The notes: generated from the sequence alone by a model not told the origin. A stretch of 64,000 bases of DNA from Mycobacterium sp. (GCA_025965895.1 JAOPWC010000034.1:48986-112985); one strand, 5' to 3'; numbered from the stretch's first letter, positions 8,386-18,978 are shown. Made by a program: numbers and translations.

Positions 8386-9756
8386 ATGGCTGCGCTCTCA
8401 GCGGTGGTGTTCACGCTGAGTTGGTGGCTGGGGCTGTACCTGCTGGCGCGCGATCCCCGCAAACCGGTCCTGGCGCTGGCCGCGCTCGGGTTGACCAGCT
8501 TCGCGATCGTGGTCGCGCTCGACGCCGTACGCGTCTTTAGCCCCGCGCAGGCTGACGTTCTCAGCCGGATCGAGATCTATCTCGTCGCGGTGCCCGCGAT
8601 CGCGTGGTTCGCCGTGCTCGTCGAGCTGTCGCGGCCGTGTGACAGCTGGCGCCGGCGTGGCGCCGAGGCGCTGCTCGTGACACTTGTCGCGGCGGCGGCG
8701 TTCGCCGGCGCTGTCACCGCCGGCAGCGTGGCGGGGCCATTGCGCGCCGGGCACTGGGTGATGTTCGCGGTGATCTCCCTGTCCACGCTTGGCGCGATGG
8801 TCGCCGCGGTTGTTCGGCCGTCGCAGCCGGTTTCGGTGGCGGGCGTCGTGATCGTCGCCACGCTGTTTTTCGCGCTCGGCAACGCGATCCTGGTGATCCC
8901 GCTCGGTCTGGTGCCCAGCTGGCTGGCGCTGGCTTCGACGGGGTGTGATGTCGCGCTGCTCGGCTTGGCGGTCGCATTGTGGGATGCCTTCGACGAGGGC
9001 CAGGCACTGCGGGCCGACATGCTGCGGTCTTTCGCCGCCACAGTGGTGGTCGCGGCGTTGTTCGGCGGCCAGGCGCTGGTGGGGCTGCAGATGGCGGGGA
9101 CGGACGCGACGGCCAAAACCGCACTGACGGTCCTGCTGTTCACGATCCTCGCGGTCGCGGTCGCGATCCATGTCCTCTCCGACCCGCTGGCCGGGCTGCT
9201 CGACCGGCTCGCATTCTGGAAGTCCCCTGCGCTGCGGGCCGACCGCGCCGCGCTGCGCAGCACCGAGGCGGCGCTGCCACTGCGCTCCGCAAGCCCGCTC
9301 GACGACATCGACGACGACGACTTTGCCCGCCTCACCCGTAGGGCGCTCGGCCACTACGGGGATCTGTCGAAGCTTGTCGCCAGCCCGCTGACCGCGCTGC
9401 CCGTCGTCGACCATCGGCTCGCCGCGCGCGGTGCACCTGATCAGCCGCTGGAGCGGGCCAATGAGCTCAAGGCGCTGCTGGCCGACAGCATCGCGAGGCT
9501 GAAACCGCGCGACGGCGACGACTTCGGCACCACAGACGAGTGGCGCCACTACAACGCGCTGTATTTCCCCTATGTCGTCGGTGTGCGGGCCTACGCGCAG
9601 AATGCAACGGCCGCAGGCCTTGACCCGGTAGCGCGGCAGGCGTGGCAGTGGTTCGTCACCGAGGTGCCGCAGCGTTCGCTGCACAACTGGCAGAACGCCG
9701 CCGCGCGGGTGATCGCCGCCGATCTGCGGGCCAGGGTGGCGGTCGCGCAGTTCTAG
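8386..9756 (+). CDS. Polytopic membrane protein with soluble C-terminal region
   Basis: A 456-residue protein not recognised as a named family. The first 270 or so residues carry about eight hydrophobic segments. The remaining 170 or so residues are hydrophilic and look soluble, with an acidic run (DDIDDDDFARLTR) and a GDDFGTTDEWRHYNALYFPY stretch. The N-terminal part loosely resembles the 7TM sensor regions of signalling proteins, but I see no kinase, cyclase or HTH motif. The start ATG at 8386 has no clear Shine-Dalgarno sequence and follows the 32-base repeat array. Confidence 0.7.
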   Translation: MAALSAVVFTLSWWLGLYLLARDPRKPVLALAALGLTSFAIVVALDAVRVFSPAQADVLSRIEIYLVAVPAIAWFAVLVELSRPCDSWRRRGAEALLVTLVAAAAFAGAVTAGSVAGPLRAGHWVMFAVISLSTLGAMVAAVVRPSQPVSVAGVVIVATLFFALGNAILVIPLGLVPSWLALASTGCDVALLGLAVALWDAFDEGQALRADMLRSFAATVVVAALFGGQALVGLQMAGTDATAKTALTVLLFTILAVAVAIHVLSDPLAGLLDRLAFWKSPALRADRAALRSTEAALPLRSASPLDDIDDDDFARLTRRALGHYGDLSKLVASPLTALPVVDHRLAARGAPDQPLERANELKALLADSIARLKPRDGDDFGTTDEWRHYNALYFPYVVGVRAYAQNATAAGLDPVARQAWQWFVTEVPQRSLHNWQNAAARVIAADLRARVAVAQF

Positions 9757-9860
9757 CCGACGCGAGTGGCAGTGTTTGGCAGTGCGCGGCGTCGATATGG
9801 CAGTGGACGCTGACCAGCATCAAGGGTGTTCGACCGACAACCTCGCCAAGGAGCACCCAG

Positions 9861-10271
9861 ATGACCACTGTCACCACCCGCCCCATTTCCTCCTCGACCG
9901 ACGCGCTGCTGCGCTTCGCGTTGCGCGCCGACGCCACGATCACCGGGTTCGCCGGGTTGCTCGGCGCGGCGTTCGCCAACCCGCTTTCGTCGCTCACCGG
10001 GCTCTCGCCCAGCACCGAATATTTCATCGGGGCGGCGTTCGTGGCCTATGGCGTGGCGGTGTTCTACCTGGCCGCGCTGCCTTCGCTGCGCGCCGTCGGC
10101 ATTGCGATCAGCACGGCCAACGTCCTGTGCACAGCGGCGACGCTGTTGATCGTGCTGGCCGATGCCGCGCCGCTGACGGAGGCCGGCATCGCGGTCACCC
10201 TGGCCACCGGGGTGTACACCGCGTTCTTCGCCTACCTGCAATACCTCGGAGTGCGCCGTCTGAAGGCGTGA
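9861..10271 (+). CDS. Small four-helix integral membrane protein
   Basis: A 136-residue protein with about four hydrophobic segments: TGFAGLLGAAF, YFIGAAFVAYGVAVFYLAAL, IAISTANVLCTAATLLIVLA and IAVTLATGVYTAFFAYLQYL. I chose the ATG at 9861 because AAGGAG lies 7 bases upstream; the longer open frame before it is Arg-rich. There is no catalytic motif. It is followed by a strong hairpin and then by coaA on the opposite strand. Function unknown. Confidence 0.75.
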   Translation: MTTVTTRPISSSTDALLRFALRADATITGFAGLLGAAFANPLSSLTGLSPSTEYFIGAAFVAYGVAVFYLAALPSLRAVGIAISTANVLCTAATLLIVLADAAPLTEAGIAVTLATGVYTAFFAYLQYLGVRRLKA

Positions 10272-10282
10272 CTCCCGCATTA

Positions 10283-10322
10283 ACCGGTGCGGGCGCCGTC
10301 GTAAGGGCGGCCCCGCACCGGT
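10283..10322. terminator. Bidirectional hairpin between convergent genes
   Basis: ACCGGTGCGGG at 10283-10293 pairs perfectly with CCCGCACCGGT at 10312-10322, an 11-bp GC-rich stem. Inside it CGCC (10294-10297) can pair with GGCG (10306-10309), leaving an 8-base loop. There is no U-tract, as is usual for mycobacterial terminators. It lies between the convergent small membrane protein gene and coaA. Confidence 0.75.
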
Positions 10323-10351
10323 CACCTGCGTCTGCTCCCGGCTAACCGCCG

Positions 10352-11287
10352 CTACAACTTGCGCAGCCGCAGCCGGTTGATGGAGTGGTCGGCGTCCTTG
10401 CGTAGCACCAGTGTGGCCCGCGGGCGGGTGGGCAGGATGTTCTCGATCAAGTTGGGCCGGTTGATCGAGCGCCAGATCTCGCGGGCGGCTGCGACGGCCT
10501 GCTCGTCGTTCAGCGCGGCGTAGTGGTGGAAGTGCGACGCCGGGTCGGCGAACGCCGTCGACCGCAGGCCCAGGAACCGCGAGCTGTACCACTGCTCGAT
10601 GTCTTCGATCCGCGCGTCGACGTAGATCGAGAAGTCGAAAAGGTCCGACACCATCAGCGTCGGACCGGTCTGCAATACGTTGAGTCCTTCGAGGATCAGG
10701 ATGTCCGGGTGCCGCACGATCTGCTTTTCGCCCGGCACGATGTCATACAGCAGATGGGAGTACACCGGTGCGCACACCTGGTCGGCGCCGGATTTGACCG
10801 CGGTGACGAAGCGCAACAGCGCACGGCGGTCGTAGCTCTCCGGAAATCCCTTGCGGTGCGTGATGTTTCGGCGCGTGAGCTCGGCGTTGGGGTAGAGGAA
10901 CCCGTCGGTGGTGACGAGGTCGACACGCGGGTGGTGCTCCCACCGGGCCAGCAGCGCCTGCAGAACGCGTGCGGTGGTGGATTTGCCGACGGCAACGCTG
11001 CCTGCGACCCCGATGACGAACGGCACCGGCCGTTCGGGCGGGTGCTGCTCGCCGAGGAACTCCGCGGTGGCCGCGAACAGCCGTTGCCTCGCGGCGACCT
11101 GCAGGTGGATGAGCCGGGCCAAGGGCAGGTACACCTCGGCAACCTCGACAAGGTCCACCTGCTCGCCGAGGCCCCGCAGCCCGACCACTTCCTCTTCCGT
11201 CAGCGACAGAGGGGTCGACCTACGCAACGCACGCCACCGCTCCCGGTCGAACTCCACATACGGGCTCGGCTCGCTCGGCCGCGGCAT
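10352..11287 (-). CDS. coaA: Pantothenate kinase, type I
   Basis: Phosphorylates pantothenate with ATP, the first step of coenzyme A synthesis. The 311-residue protein has the P-loop [12 protein letters not shown], the ASKHA-unrelated type I motifs [10 protein letters not shown] and RKGFPESYD, and [12 protein letters not shown]. The ATG at 11287 gives [15 protein letters not shown], matching mycobacterial CoaA in start and length; the upstream in-frame ATG at 11362 is not conserved. It diverges from the DUF885 gene with about 90 bases between starts. Counterpart of Rv1092c. Confidence 0.96.
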   Translation of the reverse strand: MPRPSEPSPYVEFDRERWRALRRSTPLSLTEEEVVGLRGLGEQVDLVEVAEVYLPLARLIHLQVAARQRLFAATAEFLGEQHPPERPVPFVIGVAGSVAVGKSTTARVLQALLARWEHHPRVDLVTTDGFLYPNAELTRRNITHRKGFPESYDRRALLRFVTAVKSGADQVCAPVYSHLLYDIVPGEKQIVRHPDILILEGLNVLQTGPTLMVSDLFDFSIYVDARIEDIEQWYSSRFLGLRSTAFADPASHFHHYAALNDEQAVAAAREIWRSINRPNLIENILPTRPRATLVLRKDADHSINRLRLRKL

Positions 11288-11376
11288 GGGGTCAGTCTTG
11301 CAGGGACTTCGCTCAAGTGAGAGGTCGGGGCTGCGCACTCTGCTGCTGATGCGAGCGCTCATCGCGTCCGGTTAGC

Positions 11377-12591
11377 GTGATCGACATGGACCCCGCCACG
11401 CTGATCCGCGAATATCTGCTGCTCGGCTTGCGGTTCGACAAGGTGGAATCCGGCTACGTTGATTCCTACACCGGCGATCCGGCACTGCGCCGGATGGTGG
11501 ACGACGAACCGGCGCCCAACCCTGCCGACCTCGCCAGACAGGCTGAGCGGCTGGGGGCGGAGCTGCGGCCGGGCGACGGCTTAGAGCAGGCCCGCGCGGA
11601 TTACATCGCGGCGCATCTACGAGCGCTGGCGTGCGCGGGTCGCAAGTTCGCGGGCGAGCCCGTCAGCTTCGTCGACGAGGTTCACGGCTACTTCGACGTG
11701 CGCATCAGCACGGGCGACCCGGAGCGCTATCGCGACGCGCACGCCCGCCTCGACGAAGCCCTCGGCGGCTCGGGCCCGCTGGCCCAGCGGATGCGGGCGT
11801 ACCGCACTGCCGATGAGATCCCGCGGCAGCGGCTGGGTGACTGCATCGAGGCGTTCTCCAGCGCGCTGCGGGACCGCGTCCGCGTCCAATACCCGCTCCC
11901 CGAGGGCGAGACGATCGTCTACCAGATCGTCACCGACCAGGCGTGGTCGGGCTTCAACTACTACGAAGGCAGCTACCGGTCGACCGTCGCGGTGAACGCG
12001 GACATCAAGCAACAGATGTCGAACCTGCCGCGATTGGTCGCGCACGAATCGTACCCGGGCCACCACACCGAGCACTGCCGCAAGGAGGCGGGCCTGGTGC
12101 AGGGCAAGGGCCACACTGAGCAGACGATCTTCCTCGTCAACACCCCACAGTGCCTGATGGCGGAGGGTCTGGCGGACCTGGCGCTGCATGCGGCAATCGG
12201 ACCTGGCTGGGGGAGTTGGGCCGCCGACATCTACGCCGACCTCGGCCTGCGATTCGACGGCGGGCGGGCCGAGGCGATCAGCGAGGCGTCTTCGGCGCTG
12301 GCCGACGTACGCCAGGACGCGGCGCTGATGCTGCACGACGAACACCGTGACGCCGACGACGTGGCGGCGTACCTGTCGCGCTGGCTGCTGGTCGACGACG
12401 CCCGCGCCGGACAGATGCTGAGATTCTTGTCGTCGCCGCTGTGGCGGGCTTACACCAGCACCTACGTCGAGGGCTACCGGCTGCTTCGCGGCTGGCTCGA
12501 CGGCCGGCCGGCCGGAATCAGCCTCACGCAGCGCTTCACCCGCCTGCTCGACGAGCCGCTCATCCCGTCGGCCCTAGACTGGCGGGCGTGA
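11377..12591 (+). CDS. DUF885 family putative zinc-dependent hydrolase
   Basis: A 404-residue soluble protein. The segment [15 protein letters not shown] carries the HExxPGHH-type motif of DUF885 proteins, which are thought to be metallopeptidase-like, and E-rich downstream segments ([10 protein letters not shown]) could supply the third ligand. The substrate is unknown. Start candidates are GTG at 11377 and ATG at 11386 ([12 protein letters not shown]); neither has a good ribosome-binding site, so the transcript may be leaderless. Its stop overlaps the GTG of glyA by four bases, coupling the two genes. Confidence 0.8.
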   Translation: MIDMDPATLIREYLLLGLRFDKVESGYVDSYTGDPALRRMVDDEPAPNPADLARQAERLGAELRPGDGLEQARADYIAAHLRALACAGRKFAGEPVSFVDEVHGYFDVRISTGDPERYRDAHARLDEALGGSGPLAQRMRAYRTADEIPRQRLGDCIEAFSSALRDRVRVQYPLPEGETIVYQIVTDQAWSGFNYYEGSYRSTVAVNADIKQQMSNLPRLVAHESYPGHHTEHCRKEAGLVQGKGHTEQTIFLVNTPQCLMAEGLADLALHAAIGPGWGSWAADIYADLGLRFDGGRAEAISEASSALADVRQDAALMLHDEHRDADDVAAYLSRWLLVDDARAGQMLRFLSSPLWRAYTSTYVEGYRLLRGWLDGRPAGISLTQRFTRLLDEPLIPSALDWRA

Positions 12592-14060
12592 CCGCAGCAC
12601 CACACACAGACTCGACCGCGACGACTTCCGGGCTCGGCGCCGAATACGCCCAGACCGCCAGTACCGCCTATCGGGCGGCACTGCAGGTCATCGAGTCCGT
12701 CGAACCGCGCATCGCCGAGGCAACGCGCAAAGAGCTTGCCGACCAGCGGGATTCGCTCAAGCTGATCGCCAGCGAGAACTATGCCTCCCCCGCGGTGCTG
12801 CTGACGATGGGCAGCTGGTTCTCGGACAAGTACGCCGAGGGCACGATCGGGCACCGGTTCTACGCGGGATGCCAGAACGTCGACACAGTGGAGGCCGTCG
12901 CCGCCGAGCACGCGCGCGAGCTGTTCGGCTCGCCGCACGCGTACGTCCAACCGCATTCGGGCATCGACGCCAACCTCGTCGCGTACTGGGCCATCCTCGC
13001 CACCCGGGTCGAAGCGCCTGCCCTGGCCGAGGCCGGCGTCAAGCACGTCAACGACCTGTCCGAGTCGGACTGGGAGCAGCTGCGCGCCAGGCTCGGCAAC
13101 CAGCGGCTGCTCGGCATGTCACTCGACGCCGGCGGTCATCTCACCCACGGCTTCCGCCCCAACATCTCAGGCAAGATGTTCTACCAGCACAGCTACGGCA
13201 CGGATCCGGCCACCGGCCTGCTGGATTACGATGCCGTCGCCGCCGCCGCGCGTGAGTTCAGGCCGCTGATCCTGGTCGCCGGGTACTCGGCCTACCCGCG
13301 CCGCATCAACTTCGCGACGATGCGGGAGATCGCCGACGAGGTGGGCGCCACGTTGATGGTGGACATGGCGCACTTCGCCGGTCTGGTGGCGGGCAAGGTG
13401 TTCACCGGGGATGAGGACCCGGTGCCCTACGCGCACGTCACGACCACCACGACGCACAAGTCGCTGCGTGGACCGCGCGGCGGGATGGTGCTGGCGACCC
13501 CGGACTACATCGACGCCGTCGACAAGGGCTGCCCGATGGTGCTCGGCGGGCCGTTGGCTCATGTCATGGCCGCCAAGGCAGTTGCGCTGGCGGAAGCACG
13601 TCAACCGGCGTTCGGCGCCTACGCCCAGCGGGTGGCCGACAACGCCAAGGCCTTGGCCGACGGATTCCTGCGGCGTGGGGCGCGGCTGGTCACCGGCGGC
13701 ACCGACAACCACATCGTCCTGCTTGACGTGACGTCGTTCGGGCTGACTGGACGTCAGGCCGAGTCGGCGCTGCTGGACTCCGGCGTGGTGACGAACCGTA
13801 ACGCGATCCCGGCCGATCCCAACGGCGCCTGGTACACCAGCGGTATCCGCTTCGGCACCCCGGCCCTGACCACCCGCGGTTTCGGGGAGGCCGAATTCGA
13901 CCGGGTGGCCGAGCTGGTGGTCGACGTGCTCACCAACACGTCGCCCCAGGGCACTTCGAAGGCCAAGTACACGCTGGCCGACGGGACGGCGCAGCGGGTA
14001 CACGCCGCCGCGAGCGAGCTGCTCGCGGCCAAGCCGCTCTATCCCGGACTGACGCTGTAG
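12588..14060 (+). CDS. glyA: Serine hydroxymethyltransferase, long form
   Basis: PLP enzyme that interconverts serine and glycine and charges tetrahydrofolate with a one-carbon unit. Signatures are [53 protein letters not shown] and the PLP-lysine motif [15 protein letters not shown]. At 490 residues it is about 65 longer than the usual bacterial enzyme. The extra length is an N-terminal extension plus an insert of about 35 residues between [13 protein letters not shown] and the [13 protein letters not shown] segment. The GTG start at 12588 overlaps the DUF885 stop. It occupies the position of M. tuberculosis glyA1 between coaA and desA2. Confidence 0.93.
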   Translation: MTAAPHTDSTATTSGLGAEYAQTASTAYRAALQVIESVEPRIAEATRKELADQRDSLKLIASENYASPAVLLTMGSWFSDKYAEGTIGHRFYAGCQNVDTVEAVAAEHARELFGSPHAYVQPHSGIDANLVAYWAILATRVEAPALAEAGVKHVNDLSESDWEQLRARLGNQRLLGMSLDAGGHLTHGFRPNISGKMFYQHSYGTDPATGLLDYDAVAAAAREFRPLILVAGYSAYPRRINFATMREIADEVGATLMVDMAHFAGLVAGKVFTGDEDPVPYAHVTTTTTHKSLRGPRGGMVLATPDYIDAVDKGCPMVLGGPLAHVMAAKAVALAEARQPAFGAYAQRVADNAKALADGFLRRGARLVTGGTDNHIVLLDVTSFGLTGRQAESALLDSGVVTNRNAIPADPNGAWYTSGIRFGTPALTTRGFGEAEFDRVAELVVDVLTNTSPQGTSKAKYTLADGTAQRVHAAASELLAAKPLYPGLTL

Positions 14061-14128
14061 CCCGGCAGAACCCCGATACCGCCGAGCCGGATTTTACGAA
14101 ACCCTTAGAGTCGGGTTAGTGTAACCGC

Positions 14129-14956
14129 ATGGCACAGAAACCTGTGATGACACCGCTGATGGCCGAATTGGAGCCGGTCGTCAAGGAGAGCTGGGACCGG
14201 CATCTGGCCACCGCGAACATGTGGTACGCGCACGACTTCGTGCCCTTCGAGCGCGGCGAGAACTTCAAGATGCTGGGCGGCCGCGACTGGGATTCGTCGC
14301 AGGTCACGCTGCCCACGCACATCACCGACGCGCTGGAAGTCCTTCTGATCACCAAGGACAACCTCTCGGGCTATCACCGCGAGTTCGTCGAGCACTTCAT
14401 CCTGGAGGACGCGTGGGGCGACTGGATCGGGCGCTGGACCGCCGAGGAGAACCTGCACGCGATCGTGATCCGCGAATACCTGGTTGTTACCCGCGACATT
14501 GATCCGGTGGCCAACGAGATGGTCCGCGTCGAGCATGTGATGAAGGGCTACCGTGCCGACTACTTCAGCAAGATCGAGACGCTGGTGTTCATGGCGCTGC
14601 GCGAGCGGACGTTCGCGGTGTACTGCCGGCGGCTGGCCGAGCAGATCGAGGACCCGACGCTGCGCGGGATGATCGAGGTCATCGCGAATGACGAGGAACG
14701 CCACGAGGAGTACTTCGTCAACCTGGTGGCCGCGTGCCTGCGGATCGAGCCGGAGGAGACCGTCGCCGCGGTCGCCGCTCGGGCGGCCGAGATGCACGTG
14801 GTCGGCGCCGACATCGACGCCTACAAGGACAAGGTGGCGAACATCGCCGAGGCGGGCATCTTCGATGAGGAACTGCTGCGCCGGTGTTTGTCGGATTCGA
14901 TCACCGGGTGGGGTCTGGCGGACCGCCCGGAGATGAGCGGGTTCGTCGCTCGCTGA
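14129..14956 (+). CDS. desA2: Acyl-ACP desaturase DesA2
   Basis: Soluble diiron desaturase-family protein involved in mycobacterial fatty acid or mycolate biosynthesis. The 275-residue protein has both diiron motifs: the EExxH type in TAEENLHAIVI and the DExxH type in NDEERHEEYF. It starts at an ATG directly after an AT-richer stretch (TTTTACGAAACCCTTAGAG) that may be its promoter, with a GTGTAACCGC leader. It agrees with Rv1094 over its whole length. The substrate position and the electron donor cannot be read from sequence. Confidence 0.94.
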   Translation: MAQKPVMTPLMAELEPVVKESWDRHLATANMWYAHDFVPFERGENFKMLGGRDWDSSQVTLPTHITDALEVLLITKDNLSGYHREFVEHFILEDAWGDWIGRWTAEENLHAIVIREYLVVTRDIDPVANEMVRVEHVMKGYRADYFSKIETLVFMALRERTFAVYCRRLAEQIEDPTLRGMIEVIANDEERHEEYFVNLVAACLRIEPEETVAAVAARAAEMHVVGADIDAYKDKVANIAEAGIFDEELLRRCLSDSITGWGLADRPEMSGFVAR

Positions 14957-15010
14957 GACGCGGCGCGCCAGAAGGCACGCGCGGCGCGACCGGAGTAGCG
15001 TCGTGTGTCG

Positions 15011-15145
15011 ATGGCTAGCGACACGCTCTGCTATCCGGGCGGTACCGATCGTTGCGACTCGAACGGGACCGGCCCCGGTTCCGGTACCGCAGTGACCGCC
15101 GAAACGCCTCCGCGGGGCCGCGCGGGCTCGAGGAGCCATACGTGA
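15011..15145 (+). CDS. phoAT: Candidate PhoAT antitoxin, overlapping phoH2
   Basis: A 44-codon ORF beginning [19 protein letters not shown] and ending GSRSHT. Its TGA (15143-15145) overlaps the GTG of phoH2 (15142) by four bases, the usual signature of translationally coupled toxin-antitoxin pairs. Mycobacterial PhoH2 proteins are reported to work with a small antitoxin, PhoAT, encoded immediately upstream and easily missed by annotation. The peptide has two Cys, is Gly/Ser/Thr-rich and has no DNA-binding motif I can see. Its ATG follows GTCGTGTGTCG without a strong Shine-Dalgarno. The assignment rests on position and overlap. Confidence 0.6.
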   Translation: MASDTLCYPGGTDRCDSNGTGPGSGTAVTAETPPRGRAGSRSHT

Positions 15146-16455
15146 CTGATTCGCCCGTTCGGACCTACGTGCTCGACACTTCCGTCCTGCTGTCCGATCC
15201 GTGGGCATGCACCCGCTTCGCCGAACACGAGGTCGTGGTGCCGCTGGTGGTGATCAGCGAGCTGGAGGCGAAGCGCCATCATCACGAACTGGGCTGGTTC
15301 GCCCGCCAGGCGCTGCGCACGTTCGATGATCTGCGGCTTGAGCACGGGCGACTGGATCAGCCAATTCCCGTTGGGACACAAGGCGGAACCCTTCATGTCG
15401 AGCTCAACCACAGCGATCCGACGGTGCTGCCCGCCGGTTTCCGCACCGATAGCAACGATTCGCGGATCCTGACGTGTGCGGCGAACCTCGCGGCCGAGGG
15501 TAAACGAGTCACGTTGGTGAGCAAAGATATTCCGCTGCGGGTCAAGGCCGGCGCGGTGGGCCTGCCCGCCGACGAGTACCACGCCCAGGACGTCATCACC
15601 TCGGGCTGGACCGGGATGGCTGAGCTGGACACCTCAGTGCACGACATCGACGCCCTGTACGCCGAAGGCGAGATCGACCTGGAGGCGGCGCGGGACCTGC
15701 CCTGCCACACCGGCGTGCGGCTGCTCGGCGGCAACTCCCATGCGCTGGGCCGCGTCAACCCCGACAAGCGCATGCAGCTGGTGCGAGGCGATCGCGAGGT
15801 CTTCGGGCTCCGCGGCCGCTCCGCAGAGCAGCGGGTCGCGCTGGATCTGCTGCTCGACGAGTCGGTGGGCATCGTGTCGCTGGGCGGCAAAGCAGGAACC
15901 GGCAAGTCGGCGCTCGCGTTGTGCGCCGGGCTGGAGGCGGTGCTGGAACGGCGGACGCAGCGCAAGGTCGTCGTATTCCGGCCGCTGTACGCGGTCGGCG
16001 GCCAAGATCTCGGCTATCTGCCCGGCAGCGAGAGCGAAAAGATGGGTCCGTGGGCGCAGGCCGTCTTCGACACGCTCGAAGGCCTGGCGAGCCCTGCGGT
16101 ACTCGAGGAGGTGCTGTCGCGCGGCATGCTCGAAGTGCTGCCGCTGACTCACATCCGCGGCCGGTCACTGCATGATTCGTTCGTGATCGTCGACGAGGCG
16201 CAGTCCCTGGAACGCAACGTGTTGCTGACCGTGTTGTCGCGGCTCGGCAGCGGCTCGCGGGTGGTGCTCACCCACGACGTCGCACAGCGCGACAACCTGC
16301 GGGTCGGCCGTCACGACGGCGTCGCTGCGGTGATCGAGAAGCTCAAGGGTCACCCCCTGTTCGCCCACATCACGCTGGTTCGCAGCGAGCGTTCGCCCGT
16401 TGCAGCGCTGGTCACCGAGATGCTCGAGGAGATCCACCCGGGCGCGCTTCCCTGA
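15142..16455 (+). CDS. phoH2: PhoH2: PIN-domain RNase fused to PhoH ATPase/helicase
   Basis: A 437-residue two-domain protein. The N-terminal PIN nuclease domain (about residues 1-135) has the acidic residues expected for Mg-dependent RNA cleavage in [21 protein letters not shown] and TDSNDSRIL. The C-terminal PhoH domain has Walker [13 protein letters not shown] and Walker [10 protein letters not shown]. Mycobacterial PhoH2 is known to unwind and cleave RNA and to act as a toxin. The GTG at 15142 is preceded by CGAGGAG and overlaps the small upstream ORF. Counterpart of Rv1095. Confidence 0.95.
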   Translation: MTDSPVRTYVLDTSVLLSDPWACTRFAEHEVVVPLVVISELEAKRHHHELGWFARQALRTFDDLRLEHGRLDQPIPVGTQGGTLHVELNHSDPTVLPAGFRTDSNDSRILTCAANLAAEGKRVTLVSKDIPLRVKAGAVGLPADEYHAQDVITSGWTGMAELDTSVHDIDALYAEGEIDLEAARDLPCHTGVRLLGGNSHALGRVNPDKRMQLVRGDREVFGLRGRSAEQRVALDLLLDESVGIVSLGGKAGTGKSALALCAGLEAVLERRTQRKVVVFRPLYAVGGQDLGYLPGSESEKMGPWAQAVFDTLEGLASPAVLEEVLSRGMLEVLPLTHIRGRSLHDSFVIVDEAQSLERNVLLTVLSRLGSGSRVVLTHDVAQRDNLRVGRHDGVAAVIEKLKGHPLFAHITLVRSERSPVAALVTEMLEEIHPGALP

Positions 16456-16487
16456 TCGTTACCAGGGCCGACCGGTAAGCTGCCCGC

Positions 16488-17369
16488 GTGCCGAGACGAC
16501 CGGACAATCAGCGCTGGCGGTACTGGCGGACGGTCTTCGGTGTGGTCGCGGCGGCGGCGGTGCTGCTCATCGGCGGCCTCACCGGACATGTCCGGCTGGC
16601 CGGCGCGGACGACGTCGACTGCTCGAAGGTCAAGTGCGTGGCGTTGACCTTTGACGATGGGCCAAGCCCCTATACCGACCGGCTGTTGCAGATCCTGCGC
16701 GACAACGACGCCAAGGCGACGTTCTTCATGATCGGCAACAAGGTCGCGGCCAACCCCGCGGGCGCCAAGCGGGTGGCCGACGCGGGCATGGAGATCGGCA
16801 ACCACACGTGGGAACACCCCAACATGACGACAATCCCCCCGGAGGAGATCCCCAGCCAGTTGTCGAAGGCAAGCGACGCGATCACCGCGGCGACCGGTCA
16901 GACCCCCAAGCTCTTCCGCACCGCGGGCGGTCTGATCAACGACAACGTGCTGGCGGCGGCCAAACAACAGGGCCTGGCCGACATCAATTGGGACGTGATC
17001 CCTTTCGACTGGATGAACGACTCCAACACCGCGGCCACGAGATACATGCTGATGACGCAGGTCAAACCGGGCTCGGTGGTGCTGTTCCACGACACTTACT
17101 CCAGCACCGTCGACGTGGTTTACCAATCCATCCCGGTTCTGAAGGCCAACGGCTATCACATGGTGACGGTGAGCCAGCTGCTCGGGCCCCGAGCACCCGG
17201 AACCAGCTACGGAAGTCGTGAGAACAGCGCGCCCGCCAACGACATCACCGACCTCCCGGCCGCCGAGATCCCGACGCTGTCGAACACCCCGTCGCCAAAG
17301 CCGATGCCGAACTTCCCGATTACCGACATCCCCGGCGCCAATTCAGGCGGCGTCAACAACGGGGCCTAG
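16488..17369 (+). CDS. Exported polysaccharide (peptidoglycan) deacetylase
   Basis: A NodB-type carbohydrate esterase of 293 residues. The N-terminus is basic then hydrophobic (VVAAAAVLLIGGLTGHVRLAG), a signal peptide or signal anchor, so the catalytic domain acts outside the membrane. Metal and catalytic motifs are VALTFDDGPSPY and GNHTWEHPN, with VLFHDTYSS near the end. The usual RPxGG/RxPY motif reads FRTAGG here: Arg is kept and Pro is replaced. The C-terminus is Pro/Asn-rich and probably disordered. The likely substrate is peptidoglycan, as reported for Rv1096. Starts with GTG 32 bases after phoH2. Confidence 0.88.
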   Translation: MPRRPDNQRWRYWRTVFGVVAAAAVLLIGGLTGHVRLAGADDVDCSKVKCVALTFDDGPSPYTDRLLQILRDNDAKATFFMIGNKVAANPAGAKRVADAGMEIGNHTWEHPNMTTIPPEEIPSQLSKASDAITAATGQTPKLFRTAGGLINDNVLAAAKQQGLADINWDVIPFDWMNDSNTAATRYMLMTQVKPGSVVLFHDTYSSTVDVVYQSIPVLKANGYHMVTVSQLLGPRAPGTSYGSRENSAPANDITDLPAAEIPTLSNTPSPKPMPNFPITDIPGANSGGVNNGA

Positions 17370-17472
17370 CGGGACGTCTGGCCTTCGTCATCCCGCCGAA
17401 ATCGGCGCGATTCCGGAAGCGACTGGCCGCTGACTCCGTCGGCATGAGATGGTCGGGAAAATGATCGCGTGT

Positions 17473-17482
17473 GTGATATCAC
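17473..17482. other. Perfect GTGATATCAC palindrome in intergenic gap
   Basis: GTGATATCAC is self-complementary and sits in the 157-base gap between the convergent deacetylase and fumarase genes. Similar TGATATCA boxes are common in promoters of ribbon-helix-helix antitoxin genes, but no such gene is present here. It may be a remnant or chance. Confidence 0.3.
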
Positions 17483-17526
17483 TTTGCGAAGTGACGTCGC
17501 GGCTCAGAGGGCCGACGCCGACCGAC

Positions 17527-18951
17527 TCACGGCAAGCGCTCGTCGCCGTGGACTTTGGCCATTGCCAGCACGTCCAGCCGCTTGTCCAACTCCTCGAGCG
17601 ACAGCTTGTCAGGCACCAACCCGCGGTCAATCACGGCCTGCCGGATGGTCTTTCGCTCCTTGAGCGCCTCCTTGGCGACCGCGGCGGCCTCCTCATAGCC
17701 GATGATCGAGTTCAGCGGGGTCACGACCGACGGCGACGACTCGGCCAGCTCGCGCAGCCGATCCTCGTGCGCCACCAGACCGTCTATGCAACGCTCCGCG
17801 AAGAGCCTGGACACATTGGTCAGCAGCCTGAATGACTCCAGGATGTTGCGGGCCATCACCGGGATGTAGACGTTGAGTTCGAACGCCCCGTTCGCACCGC
17901 CCCACGCGATGGCGGCGTCGTTGCCGATCACCTGTGCGCCGACCTGGGTAACTGCCTCGGGGAGAACGGGATTCACCTTGCCCGGCATGATGGAGCTGCC
18001 GGGCTGCAGATCCGGCAACTGAATCTCGGCGAGCCCGGTCAGCGGGCCTGAACCCATCCATCGGATGTCGTTGGCGATCTTCGTCAGCGACACGGCGGTG
18101 GTCCGCAGCGCACCAGACGCCTCAACAAGCCCGTCTCGTGCTGCCTGAGCCTCGAACGAGTTGACCGCGGGACGCAATTCGGCCAGGCCGGTCTGTTCCT
18201 TGAGCACCTCGACCACTTTCTCGCCGAACCTTTCGGGCGCGTTGAGTCCGGTTCCCACGGCGGTGCCGCCGATCGCCAGCTCGCCCAACCTCGGGAGTGT
18301 GGCGCGCACCCGCTCGATGCCGGCCTCGATCTGACGGGCGTAACCGCTGAACTCCTGGCCGAGCGTCACCGGCACCGCGTCCATCAGGTGGGTGCGGCCA
18401 GGTTTGACCACGGTTCGCCACTGCCGAGCCTTCGCGTCAAGTGCGTCGTGCAGCACCTCCAAGGCCGGAATCAAATGTCGCACAGCGGCTTCCGTCGCGG
18501 CGATGTGGGTGGCAGTTGGGAAGGTGTCGTTCGACGACTGCGACCGGTTCACGTCGTCGTTCGGGTGCACCGTGACGCCATGGTTGGCGGCGATACTGGC
18601 GATCACCTCGTTGGCGTTCATGTTGGAGCTGGTGCCCGAGCCGGTTTGGAACACGTCGATCGGGAACTGGTCGTCGTGCCGGCCGTCGGCGACCTCGGCC
18701 GCCGCGGCGATGATCGCGTCAGCCTTCTCCGCGTCGAGCAGACCCAGGTCCTTGTTCACCTGTGCGCACGCGCCCTTCAGCAGCCCCAGCGCCCGGATCT
18801 GGGTGCGCTCGAGCCCGCGGCCGGAGATCGGGAAGTTTTCCACAGCGCGCTGGGTCTGGGCACGCCAGAGCGCATCCTTGGGCACCCTGACTTCGCCCAT
18901 GGTGTCGTGCTCGATGCGGTACTCGGTGTCGGCGGCGCTATCGACGCTCAT
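17527..18951 (-). CDS. fum: Class II fumarate hydratase
   Basis: Interconverts fumarate and malate in the TCA cycle. The 474-residue protein has the full class II layout: [65 protein letters not shown] and the signature [12 protein letters not shown] with the catalytic serine loop. The ATG at 18951 is followed by the typical [10 protein letters not shown]. It is 27 bases downstream of glpX on the same strand, so the two are probably co-transcribed. Counterpart of Rv1098c. Confidence 0.96.
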   Translation of the reverse strand: MSVDSAADTEYRIEHDTMGEVRVPKDALWRAQTQRAVENFPISGRGLERTQIRALGLLKGACAQVNKDLGLLDAEKADAIIAAAAEVADGRHDDQFPIDVFQTGSGTSSNMNANEVIASIAANHGVTVHPNDDVNRSQSSNDTFPTATHIAATEAAVRHLIPALEVLHDALDAKARQWRTVVKPGRTHLMDAVPVTLGQEFSGYARQIEAGIERVRATLPRLGELAIGGTAVGTGLNAPERFGEKVVEVLKEQTGLAELRPAVNSFEAQAARDGLVEASGALRTTAVSLTKIANDIRWMGSGPLTGLAEIQLPDLQPGSSIMPGKVNPVLPEAVTQVGAQVIGNDAAIAWGGANGAFELNVYIPVMARNILESFRLLTNVSRLFAERCIDGLVAHEDRLRELAESSPSVVTPLNSIIGYEEAAAVAKEALKERKTIRQAVIDRGLVPDKLSLEELDKRLDVLAMAKVHGDERLP

Positions 18952-18978
18952 GAGTTGTCCCTCATTCGTTGAACTGGA

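Noticed and set aside
8398..9684. 428-residue minus-strand open frame
   Set aside because: Antisense to the membrane protein gene; Arg/Gln/His-rich composition typical of a shadow frame in GC-rich DNA.
13167..14003. Open minus-strand frame over glyA
   Set aside because: Shadow frame; glyA is clearly coding on the plus strand.
17449..17835. Plus-strand ORF starting MVGKMIACVISLCEV
   Set aside because: After the first 20 residues it runs antisense into fum and becomes Gln/Arg-rich; no support.
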